From Candidatus Eiseniibacteriota bacterium (lineage in GTDB: Bacteria > Arandabacterota > Arandabacteria > Arandabacterales > Arandabacteraceae): a stretch of 25,282 nucleotides of DNA. How positions within the stretch are numbered: the stretch's first letter is position 1; the number at the start of each line of letters is the position of its first letter. Location: contig JAUVJV010000002.1 in assembly GCA_030592245.1 (NCBI GenBank), positions 1-25,282 of the forward strand. The letters are read 5' to 3'. The translations under genes and the position numbers were made by a program. Positions 15,273-21,614 of this stretch are shown here, one piece after another. Below the pieces are notes generated by a model. That model did not search any database and was not told the origin of the DNA. It worked only from the letters and a program-made list of their open reading frames with translations.

Positions 15273-16097
15273 TCAGTCCCAAATGGCTGGTTTATCCTTG
15301 ACCTTGTCATAGGTCATGACCGGGCCGTCCTGGCAAACCATATATTCGCCGAGCATGCAGTGGCCGCACTTGCCGATCCCGCAGCTCATGTTCTTCTCCA
15401 TTGAGAGATGAATGGCGGAATCGGGATACCCGTGCTCAACCAGAGCAAAGGTACCGAACTTCATCATGATCGGCGGTCCGCACACGACTCCGACGCTGTT
15501 ACTGATGTCTATCCCGAGATCCTTCACCACCGTGGTGACCACACCCACATTACCCTTCCAGCTGGCGTCTCCCTCGTCCACGGTCGTCCTGATCTCGATT
15601 TTCTTGGGGTTTATCTTCTGCCACTTGTCCAGGATCAGCTCCTTGTAGACTATGTCCGCGGGGGTCCTGGCACCGTAGCAGTAGAGGATCTTCTTGAAAT
15701 CATCCAGTCTCTCGACGAGCGCAAGGAACAGCGAGCGCAAGGGTGCGGCTCCAACACCACCACCGACTATCAGTATCTCCTTGCCCTTCCAGGCATCGAG
15801 AGGATAGCCCTTGCCCATCGGGCCCCTGACGCCCACCATCTGCCCCTTGGTCATCCGGTGCAGCTCCTCTGTCACCTTGCCAACGGACATGATGGTGAAA
15901 TCGATCTTCTCTTTGACATTAGGTGATGATGACGGAGTGAATGGCGCCTCCCCAAGACCGGGCACGGTGACTTCCATGAACTGCCCGGTCGCGAACCCTA
16001 TGTCCTCCTTGGGCTCGACGACAAACGTCTTGATGGTCGGTGTCTCATCAATGACTTCAAGAATCTCGGCATCTATTGGCCTGTATACATTCTTCAT
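15273..16097 (-). CDS. hydG: HydG-like FAD/NAD(P) oxidoreductase subunit (sulfhydrogenase gamma family)
   Basis: 274 aa. Ferredoxin-NADP reductase fold: an N-terminal barrel with EAPFTPSSSP (50-59, flavin side), MGKGYPLD, the nucleotide-binding GGGVGAAPLRSLF (112-124) and VVCGPPIMM. A C-terminal [2Fe-2S] motif is complete: Cys239, 244, 247 and 255. In Pyrococcus sulfhydrogenase this subunit reacts with NAD(P)H, and it pairs with HydB. Next to a membrane group 4 enzyme it could let NAD(P)H feed the hydrogenase or act with ferredoxin in a confurcating manner; that is inference. The ATG overlaps the HydB stop by ATGA. Confidence 0.92.
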   Translation of the reverse strand: MKNVYRPIDAEILEVIDETPTIKTFVVEPKEDIGFATGQFMEVTVPGLGEAPFTPSSSPNVKEKIDFTIMSVGKVTEELHRMTKGQMVGVRGPMGKGYPLDAWKGKEILIVGGGVGAAPLRSLFLALVERLDDFKKILYCYGARTPADIVYKELILDKWQKINPKKIEIRTTVDEGDASWKGNVGVVTTVVKDLGIDISNSVGVVCGPPIMMKFGTFALVEHGYPDSAIHLSMEKNMSCGIGKCGHCMLGEYMVCQDGPVMTYDKVKDKPAIWD

Positions 16098-17119
16098 GAC
16101 TTGCCCGCTTCCTTGAGCACCTTTCTCATGTCTATCTCACCGGGGCACGCCACAATACAGCGACCGCAGCCGGTGCACCCCTCGAATCCATAGGTTTTCG
16201 GGAAGTAATCGAGCTTGTGATAGTACCTGTGCCTGAACCTGTCGATCAAGCCCTCCCTGGGGTTCGCGCCACCGGCAACCCTGGTGAAGTTCTTGTACAC
16301 GCAGGAATCCCACATCTTGAGCCGCTTGAACCGGTCGCCGGCTCACTGGTCATAAAGCAGGAAACACTGGCATGTCGGGCATATGAAAAGACAGGCTCCG
16401 CACTCGACGCAGGTCTCCACATTGCGGGCCCACGTGCTGTCCTCGTAGACCTTGGACATGAGATCCTGCCAGGTCGTCGCAGGCTTATATTCCCTGGATT
16501 GCTTCTCAACGATTTCCCTGGTCTTATCCCTCAGGGCCTTGCGCTGGGACAGGTGATTCTCAGTGGCCGGCTTGAACAGGCCCTTGTTATCATCCACCAC
16601 CTGCTTGCCCTTGTCCGATCCGACTTCAACCACATAGCCGCCTTCAACTTTTGCAAGGCCGAGGTCAAAACCCTTCTCGGCATAGGGTTCAACGCCCACG
16701 AGTACACAGAAGCAGGTCTCCAGGGGATCGGTGCAATCAAAACCTATTATCAGGGCCTTGTTTCACTTCTCCTCGTAGAAGGGATCCTTGAAGTCACCTT
16801 CAAGAAACACATGGTCGAGAGCTTCAATCGCCCTGAGATCGCAACTTGCGGCGCCCACGATCGTGAAGGGCCGGGCTTCCTTGAGCGGTTTGTCCGCCGA
16901 AGGATACTCGGCCACTTCTTCCAAGGCAGAAAAGAAGAACGGCTTGAGAGGCTGAAAAGCTCTGACGCCAGGATAGGAATAGGTGCCCACCTCGCTGGAA
17001 GGCTTAACTCTTACTGTCCCCTGCTCATCTCTCACTGCCATGTACACGGGACCACGCTTTTCGAGAGAGGTGAAAAACGTGACCAAATCCGTATCCGTAA
17101 TGAAGTGTGTCTCCATCAT
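16094..17119 (-). CDS. hydB: HydB-like Fe-S subunit (sulfhydrogenase beta family) with two in-frame TGAs
   Basis: One frame of 342 codons, first gene of the operon (GGAAGGGAG before ATGATG). TGA interrupts it at codon 119 (DPFYEEK, then NKALIIGFDC) and codon 259 (CFLLYDQ, then AGDRFKRLKMWDSC). The total, 341 aa, is the normal family length. All three pieces are needed: CDLRAIEALDHV and DCTDPLETCFC; CVECGACLFICP (Cys237, 240, 243, 247) with TCQC; WDSC (Cys273); and CTGCGRCIVACP (Cys315, 318, 321, 325). It passes electrons between the HydG flavin and the rest. No good ribosome site precedes internal starts, and the stretch just after codon 119 has no start of its own. The real stop is also TGA. 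Recoded gene or pseudogene; I favour a functional frame because everything else in the operon is intact. Confidence 0.82.
16343..16345 (-). other. Second in-frame TGA of hydB (codon 259)
   Basis: Minus-strand reading is TAT GAC CAG TGA GCC GGC GAC CGG TTC. A compact stem can be drawn that includes the last two bases of the codon: GAGCCGG pairs with CCGGTTC around a CGA loop (one wobble). This is too close to the TGA for a standard bacterial SECIS. Confidence 0.75.
16763..16765 (-). other. First in-frame TGA of hydB (codon 119)
   Basis: Minus-strand reading is GAG GAG AAG TGA AAC AAG GCC CTG. Two bases after the TGA, CAAGGCC can pair with GGTTTTG (two wobbles) around a 9-base loop. From memory, relatives have a basic residue around this position (DPFY..RR), which is not a Cys site. 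Confidence 0.75.
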
Positions 17120-17200
17120 CTCCCTTCCTGGCTTTGAACCGGTCGCTTACCGGACCACCCAAAGCGCCACCCAGACCTCTCCCAACCCACCAAGTCGGGC

Positions 17201-17229
17201 AGCATAAAGCACTCCAGCATAGCTGTCAA
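17201..17229 (-). promoter_or_regulatory. Sigma70-type promoter of the hydrogenase operon
   Basis: On the minus strand TTGACA (17229-17224) is followed after exactly 17 bases by TATGCT (17206-17201): a perfect -35 and a 4-of-6 -10. Transcription would start near 17194, leaving about 75 bases of leader before hydB at 17119. No other comparable promoter precedes later genes of the operon, whose gaps are mostly under 20 bases. Confidence 0.65.
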
Positions 17230-17290
17230 GCAGAAAGTCCTACCCTAAACAAAACCCAGGAATGATAACAAATCTGGTTCCCTATTACAA

Positions 17291-17329
17291 GTCAATTCGC
17301 TTGACAAAAGGGGGCGCTCCTCAATACCG
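17291..17329 (+). promoter_or_regulatory. Inverted repeat and possible promoter facing the second maturation-protease homologue
   Basis: GTCAA-ttcgc-TTGAC (17291-17305) is an inverted repeat overlapping a TTGACA (17301-17306) on the plus strand. The sequence 17 bases later (ATACCG) is a poor -10. The same GCTTGACA string forms the -35 of the divergent operon promoter about 75 bases away. An operator role is inference. The remaining leader (17330-17468) holds a GGTCC/GGACC hairpin (17358-17371) and a run of eight C. Confidence 0.35.
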
Positions 17330-17468
17330 TGATGCCCGGTCTTGAGGACGGACTCCTGGTCCCCCCGGACCGGCCTGGTACCTTGTGCCCGGCCCCCCCC
17401 AGGGCGGCTGTGCGCCACCCGGGTCACGCAGCATACATATGCCGGTGCGTATAAAGGTAGGTACACGG

Positions 17469-17921
17469 TTGAAAATCGCCATTCTCGCAGCCCGCGATCC
17501 CGGCGCAGGACCCGGGACCGTCGCGGAGGAAGCGCTTTCCCGTGTCACGCCGGGCACCCTCCCCCCCGGGGCCGTTCTACTCGAGCACCGGGGCACTTTG
17601 CTCAAGACTCTCGAGGCCGCGGCCGGCTTTGACGCCCTGATCCTCATAGACGGGGCTTCAATGGGAAAGCCCCCGGGTGACGTCACGGTTTTCAGTCTGA
17701 ACGAGCTGATCCTGCCGGGATATCCGCCGGAAGTGGCATTCGACAACATCGATATCGAGGGAGATATCCTCTATGCCAACAAGTTCCTCAGCCTTCCTCC
17801 GGTGCGGATAATCGGTATCGAGTCCGGCTGTGGCGCCACGCGCATCTCCGGCGAAACGCTGACCGGCGCTGCGGAATCCTGTCTTGAGGCCATCCGACAG
17901 GCCGTCGGCGAGCTCACTTAA
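17469..17921 (+). CDS. Degenerate HyaD/HycI-family maturation-protease homologue
   Basis: 150 aa from a TTG at 17469, which has AAAGGTAG eight bases upstream; in-frame ATGs at 17439 and 17385 lack a ribosome site. The fold pattern follows M52 peptidases: KIAILAARDPGAGPGTVAEEAL in place of the GN..RGDDG.GP start, then DALILIDGASMGKPPGDV (the ID.A...G.PG strand) and RIIGIESG (the IGIQP strand). Of the three nickel ligands only the Asp of LIDGASM is clear. The second Asp of GDDG is Pro, and the His region reads LILPGYPP. It probably binds a hydrogenase large subunit or a related protein without classical cleavage, or it may be a decaying copy. It is divergent from the hydrogenase operon across a shared promoter region. 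Confidence 0.6.
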   Translation: MKIAILAARDPGAGPGTVAEEALSRVTPGTLPPGAVLLEHRGTLLKTLEAAAGFDALILIDGASMGKPPGDVTVFSLNELILPGYPPEVAFDNIDIEGDILYANKFLSLPPVRIIGIESGCGATRISGETLTGAAESCLEAIRQAVGELT

Positions 17922-17941
17922 GAAGCACAAGAAAAACAATA

Positions 17942-17985
17942 GGGCACAGACACCTATTTCAATATGGAAAGGAGTGTCTGTCCCC
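17942..17985. repeat. REP-like inverted repeat with GTGTCTGTCCC arms
   Basis: Arms 17942-17953 and 17974-17985 pair at 11 of 12 positions (GGGCACAGACAC against GTGTCTGTCCCC) around a 20-base loop. The ACAGACAC/GTGTCTGT core resembles dispersed REP-type elements that I recall from many environmental bacterial genomes. It could also end transcripts from either side. It lies between the 3' ends of two convergent genes. Confidence 0.6.
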
Positions 17986-17988
17986 CTC

Positions 17989-18016
17989 TTTCAGGCACGC
18001 CCCTTTTTCAGGCACG
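17989..18016. repeat. 11-bp direct repeat TTTCAGGCACG
   Basis: Two exact copies, 17989-17999 and 18006-18016. The second copy covers the stop codon and last codons of the small Cys-rich gene on the minus strand, so one copy may be a duplicated gene end next to the REP-like element. Confidence 0.6.
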
Positions 18017-18208
18017 GGACAGATGGGGCAGCAGGCTCATCCCCGTGGGCAGCAAGTCACGCGGTACCAGCTCACCGGCAAGAATCTTCTTGTAGCGCAC
18101 GCAGTCCGCGTGCTCGCTGCAACAAAAAGCCCATGCCAGATATTTTCTGTCATCCCTGAGAACCAGAGTTCTGAACATCGGGCAGGTTTCGAGAAATGGG
18201 CAACTCAT
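18008..18208 (-). CDS. Small Cys-rich protein, unknown function
   Basis: 66 aa from the ATG at 18208 (a longer frame to 18238 has no better start). Pattern: MSCPFLETCPMF at the N-terminus, then AWAFCCSEHADCVRYK in the middle and LVPRDLLPTGMSLLP at the end. It has six Cys in pairs, no signal peptide and no membrane helix. I recall similar unnamed short proteins (CPF, CPMF, C..Y, P..L.P.G) near regulators in anaerobic delta-type bacteria, but no function is established. The Cys spacing would suit an Fe-S cluster or zinc. Confidence 0.6.
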   Translation of the reverse strand: MSCPFLETCPMFRTLVLRDDRKYLAWAFCCSEHADCVRYKKILAGELVPRDLLPTGMSLLPHLSRA

Positions 18209-18563
18209 GAGATCTTTATCACCGTTAACACTTAGCACCCTCAGGAATCCAATATCGTCGGGGGCGACAGCCGAAAAATACAGATAAACTCATTGCTTCT
18301 GTTTAAGTTAATGAAGATGCGCCCGCAAGGCAAGCCCGTGACGGGAGGTTCTTCTTGACGGCGAGAAGATTGCTGATCATGTCCGCGGCCAATGACCGGG
18401 CCAGGAGGCTGAGCACAGAGTTTCGATGACGCCGAAGCGTTGTCTGCGCCGTTTTGATGTAAGATTCTATTGACAATGGAGGCTCTACAGCATTATCTTC
18501 CCTTAATTCAACTCCAGGGACGCATGTCACAGATGGCACAGGTTTCATGAAAGGAGCAACGAC
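18209..18563. other. 355-base intergenic region
   Basis: Apart from the recombinase promoter candidate and its ribosome site (AAGGAG at 18551-18556), I see nothing firm. A minus-strand frame of 81 codons at 18303-18548 has no ribosome site and no recognisable family. The stretch near 18200-18310 is noticeably AT-richer than its surroundings and could hold the promoter of the small Cys-rich gene. Confidence 0.4.
18470..18499 (+). promoter_or_regulatory. Candidate promoter of the tyrosine recombinase gene
   Basis: TTGACA (18470-18475) followed after 18 bases by TATCTT (18494-18499, 4 of 6 matches). It lies 65 bases before the ATG at 18564. Consensus match only. Confidence 0.4.
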
Positions 18564-19433
18564 ATGCCAACAAGCAGGAAGAGCTCCGCTCCCCCCGATC
18601 TTATCAGGCGATTCAAAGAGGAACTGATTGAGCGCGGTTACAGCACCCGGACCGCCGACGTCTATGTAACGGCGGTTTCATCCTTCCTCAAGAGCATCCC
18701 GGAGGCGGATTCCCCCACCGGGGAGGCCGCCAACGAGTATATAAGAGCAATCCTCGATGGTACGGCCAAGAGCGGTACCTCCCAATCATCGGTTGGGATT
18801 GCCGCCAGCGCCTTGAAGCTCTTCTTCAAGCATACCGTGGGAGAGCCTCTCGAGCTGAAGGTCGAACTCAAGCGCAGGGCGAGGCCCATGCCCACCATCC
18901 TCTCGAGGGAGGAGATCCAGAAGATTGTCGGAGTGACCCGAAACGTAAGTCATCGCCTGATCTTCCAGCTCATGTACTCCTCGGGGCTCAAGCTCGACGA
19001 GCTGCTGGGTCTCAGGGTCAGGGACGTCGACATAGAGGGCAAGGCCCTCACGATTCGCGGCAGTGCCCAGAGCGGGCGCAAGTCCAAGCAGGCCCGCACC
19101 ACGATTCTATCCGAGAAAGTCGCGCCGATGCTTCACGCCTTCGTTGTCGACAGGGAGCAGGACGACTACGTTTTCCCGGGCATCGACGGCGGACACATGA
19201 CGCCCAGGGCGGTCCAGAAGGCCTTCAAACAGGCGCTGAGGAAAGCCGAGATCACGAGGAGGGCGAGCTGCAATTCGCTTCGCCACTCGTTCGCGGTGCA
19301 TCTGCTCGAGAAGGGTGTCGATATCAAGCATGTGCGCCGGCTCTTGGGGCATGCCCGGACCGAGACCACATCGATCTATAAGAAGCTGGTCTCCACCGAC
19401 AATGTGAATATCAAGAGCCCGCTGGACGTGTAG
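18564..19433 (+). CDS. Tyrosine recombinase (Xer/phage integrase family), atypical catalytic residues
   Basis: 289 aa, close to XerC/D length. It has an N-terminal SAM-like DNA-binding domain (about 11-95) and a C-terminal catalytic domain. Present: Arg240 in SLRHSFAVHLLEKG, His263 in LLGHARTETTSIY, the nucleophile Tyr272 and a basic hairpin around GRKSK (171-175). Altered: the first catalytic Arg is Lys143 (YSSGLKLDELLGL, normally GLR.SEL) and the His normally two before the LRH motif is Asn237 (CNSLRHS, normally PHTLRHS). It may therefore be slow, specialised, or a DNA-binding regulator. AAGGAG lies 7 bases before the ATG. No att sites, transposon ends or phage genes adjoin it. Family is firm, activity uncertain. 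Confidence 0.85.
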   Translation: MPTSRKSSAPPDLIRRFKEELIERGYSTRTADVYVTAVSSFLKSIPEADSPTGEAANEYIRAILDGTAKSGTSQSSVGIAASALKLFFKHTVGEPLELKVELKRRARPMPTILSREEIQKIVGVTRNVSHRLIFQLMYSSGLKLDELLGLRVRDVDIEGKALTIRGSAQSGRKSKQARTTILSEKVAPMLHAFVVDREQDDYVFPGIDGGHMTPRAVQKAFKQALRKAEITRRASCNSLRHSFAVHLLEKGVDIKHVRRLLGHARTETTSIYKKLVSTDNVNIKSPLDV

Positions 19434-19473
19434 CAGGCTCCAGGATCAATAGTCTTTCGCTTCAGGCGCTTAC

Positions 19474-19496
19474 AGGGAGCGGTTCTGCCGCTCCCT
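19474..19496 (+). terminator. Rho-independent terminator-like hairpin after the recombinase gene
   Basis: AGGGAGCGG and CCGCTCCCT (9 bp) flank a TTCTG loop; the second arm runs into TTTCGCTTT. It lies about 40 bases past the TAG at 19433. The rest of the gap to 19685 holds only a 35-codon frame from a GTG at 19536 with no recognisable family. Confidence 0.7.
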
Positions 19497-19685
19497 TTCG
19501 CTTTCCATGCCCCGGCTGAAGCCTGTGGTCCCGGCGTGCCAGCCATCATCAAGAAGCTTGCCCAACTGGGCCACAGAGGTTATAACTCATTCATCCGGCG
19601 CGGACTAAGGGAAGCCATTGCCACCCCGGAAGCATCATAAGATAACAAGTCTTGGGCTCAACCCGTAGACGGAGGAGAATCACAG

Positions 19686-20402
19686 ATGGACTTACAAGCC
19701 CTGAATTTATGCAGCTACGGGCTCTACATCATAAGCTCCAGGAAGGGAGACAAGTACAACGGCCAGATAGTGAACACCCTATTCCAGGTAACCGCCGAAC
19801 CCCCCACCGTCGCGGTGAGTGTCAACAGGGACAACCTGACCCACAAGTACATATCCGAAAGCAAGGTGTTCACCACATCGATCCTGTCAACCGAAGCGGA
19901 CATGCCCCTCATCGGCAAGTGGGGATTCAAGTCGGGCAGGGACATTGACAAGTTTGAGGGCACAGAATTCAAGATGGGAACAACCGGGGCCCCGATCATT
20001 CTGGACAGCACCGTGGCTTTTGTGGAAGCCGAGGTCATTAAGTCGATAGACGTAGGTACCCACACCATCTTCATCGGCAAGGTGGTCGACTGCGGCCTGC
20101 TCTCCGAAGGCGAGCCCATGACCTATGCCTATTACCACCAGGTGAAGAAGGGTAAGACTCCGAAGAAGGCCACGACCTACCAGGGACCGGCGGGCGGCGA
20201 AGAAAAACCGGCCCCCAAGGAGGCAGGAATGGACCCGAAGACTCAGCAGTACAGGTGCATCGTATGCAACTACGTTTATGACCCGCAGAAGGGTGACCCC
20301 GATAGCGGGATCGAGCCCGGTACAGCATTCGAGGACATACCCGAAGACTGGGTCTGTCCCGTGTGCGCCGTGGGCAAAGACGAGTTCGAACCGGTTTCTT
20401 AG
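19686..20402 (+). CDS. hrb: High-molecular-weight rubredoxin (flavin reductase-rubredoxin fusion)
   Basis: 238 aa. Residues 1-155 form a flavin-reductase-like FMN domain (LNLCSYGLYIIS, NTLFQVTAEPPTVAVSVNR, then WGFKSGRDIDKF). After a Pro/Lys-rich linker comes a rubredoxin: YRCIVCNYVYDP with EDWVCPVCAVGKDEFEPV supplying four Cys. In Moorella-type anaerobes Hrb passes electrons from NAD(P)H to the flavodiiron protein FprA. That gene follows by 13 bases, so the pairing is clear. GGAGGAG precedes the ATG. The role is removal of O2 and/or NO in the cytoplasm. Confidence 0.92.
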   Translation: MDLQALNLCSYGLYIISSRKGDKYNGQIVNTLFQVTAEPPTVAVSVNRDNLTHKYISESKVFTTSILSTEADMPLIGKWGFKSGRDIDKFEGTEFKMGTTGAPIILDSTVAFVEAEVIKSIDVGTHTIFIGKVVDCGLLSEGEPMTYAYYHQVKKGKTPKKATTYQGPAGGEEKPAPKEAGMDPKTQQYRCIVCNYVYDPQKGDPDSGIEPGTAFEDIPEDWVCPVCAVGKDEFEPVS

Positions 20403-20415
20403 ACGGGGGTTATGA

Positions 20416-21603
20416 ATGGCAGCCAGGAAGATCAAGGAAAACGTCTACTATGTCGGGGCCATAGATTGGCATCGGAGGCTGTTTGACTCGTTGATACCAC
20501 TGCCCGACGGCACCAGCTACAACTCCTACCTGGTCAAGGGAAGCGAGAAGACCGCGCTGATTGACACGGTGGACGAGACAAGGCAGCACGAGCTGCTGGC
20601 GAACCTCGAGGATGCGGGCGTCGAGACCATCGACTACGTGATCTCAAACCACACCGAGCAGGACCACTCCGGCTTGATTCCCCTGATACTCAAGAAGTAC
20701 CCTGGTGCCAGGGTGGTGACCAACCCCAAGTGCAAGGACCTGGTTAAGGAACACATCCTCCTCACTGACGATCAGTTCATAGTAAAGAATGATGGCGAGA
20801 CCCTCTCGCTCGGGGATAAAACCCTCCAGTTCATTCTGGCGCCGTGGGTGCACTGGCCCGAGACCATGTTCACCTACCTGGTGGAGGACAAGATCCTCTT
20901 CTCCTGTGACTTCCTGGGCTCACACCTTGCACCCGCCGAGCTCTTCGTCGAGGATATCTCGGCGTTCTATGACGGCGCGAAGCGCTACTACGCCGAGATA
21001 ATGATGCCCTTCGCCACCAATGTCCGGAAGCACCTGGAAAAGATCAGGAGCATGGACGTGGAGATCATCGGACCCAGCCACGGACCGATCCATGTGAACC
21101 CCCAACCTATACTGGATGCCTACACCGACTGGTCATCCGATGAGGTGAAGAACGAGGTAGTGATCCCCTTCGTCTCGATGCACGGGAGCACCGAGAAGAT
21201 GGTGGAGCACCTCACCGACCAGCTGGTCCGGCGGGGAATCACGGCCAAGCCTTTCGATCTTGTGAAAACCGATACGGGCGTGCTCGCCATGGCCCTGGTC
21301 GATGCCGCTACAGTGGTGATCGGCGCACCAACCGTGCTGGTGGGCGCCCACCCCAAGGCCATCTATGCTGCAGCGCTGGCGAACGCCTTGAGGCCCAAGA
21401 CCAGGTTCATCGGCGTTATCGGTTCCTTCGGGTGGGGGTCGCGCATGCTCGACCAGCTCAAAGGGATACTCTGCAATCTCAGTGCTGAAATGCTCACCCC
21501 GGTCATAGTAAAAGGATATCCGAAGGCCGACGATCTGTCTGCCCTGGAGAGGCTTGCGGACGAGATTCTCGAGAAGCACAAAGAGGCGAACATCGCCGTG
21601 TGA
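20416..21603 (+). CDS. fprA: Flavodiiron protein FprA (A-type flavoprotein)
   Basis: 395 aa. It reduces O2 to water and/or NO to N2O at a non-haem diiron site using FMN. The N-terminal beta-lactamase-like domain has the ligands HTEQDH (His79, Glu81, Asp83, His84), His146 in APWVHWPETMF, Asp165 in FSCDFLGSH and His222 in GPSHGPIH. The C-terminal flavodoxin domain starts near 248 (IPFVSMHGSTEKMVEHL) with GAPTVLVGAHP and GSFGWGS. All iron ligands are intact. It is the second gene of hrb-fprA-rubrerythrin, with GGGGG before the start and the third gene following immediately. Confidence 0.95.
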   Translation: MAARKIKENVYYVGAIDWHRRLFDSLIPLPDGTSYNSYLVKGSEKTALIDTVDETRQHELLANLEDAGVETIDYVISNHTEQDHSGLIPLILKKYPGARVVTNPKCKDLVKEHILLTDDQFIVKNDGETLSLGDKTLQFILAPWVHWPETMFTYLVEDKILFSCDFLGSHLAPAELFVEDISAFYDGAKRYYAEIMMPFATNVRKHLEKIRSMDVEIIGPSHGPIHVNPQPILDAYTDWSSDEVKNEVVIPFVSMHGSTEKMVEHLTDQLVRRGITAKPFDLVKTDTGVLAMALVDAATVVIGAPTVLVGAHPKAIYAAALANALRPKTRFIGVIGSFGWGSRMLDQLKGILCNLSAEMLTPVIVKGYPKADDLSALERLADEILEKHKEANIAV

Positions 21604-21614
21604 AGGAGGAGGAA

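Noticed and set aside
16343..16765. Canonical selenocysteine insertion (SECIS) after the hydB TGAs
   Set aside because: Stems can be drawn, but they begin within 0-2 bases of the TGA and put the loop only about 8-9 bases away, closer than known bacterial SECIS. The replaced positions are not Cys in this family as I recall it. Sec is not excluded, only unsupported.
18303..18548. 81-codon minus-strand frame upstream of the recombinase
   Set aside because: No ribosome site, no recognisable family, and it would overlap the recombinase promoter and ribosome site; left as unproven.
19536..19640. 35-codon frame from a GTG (VPAIIKKLAQLG...)
   Set aside because: Protein-like composition, but no ribosome site and no family; perhaps a remnant.
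20375..20400. GGTTCGAA on the minus strand, like a tRNA T-loop
   Set aside because: It lies inside the rubredoxin C-terminus (DEFEPV), and no acceptor stem or anticodon arm can be built around it. No tRNA was found in the window, including a UCA-anticodon tRNA.
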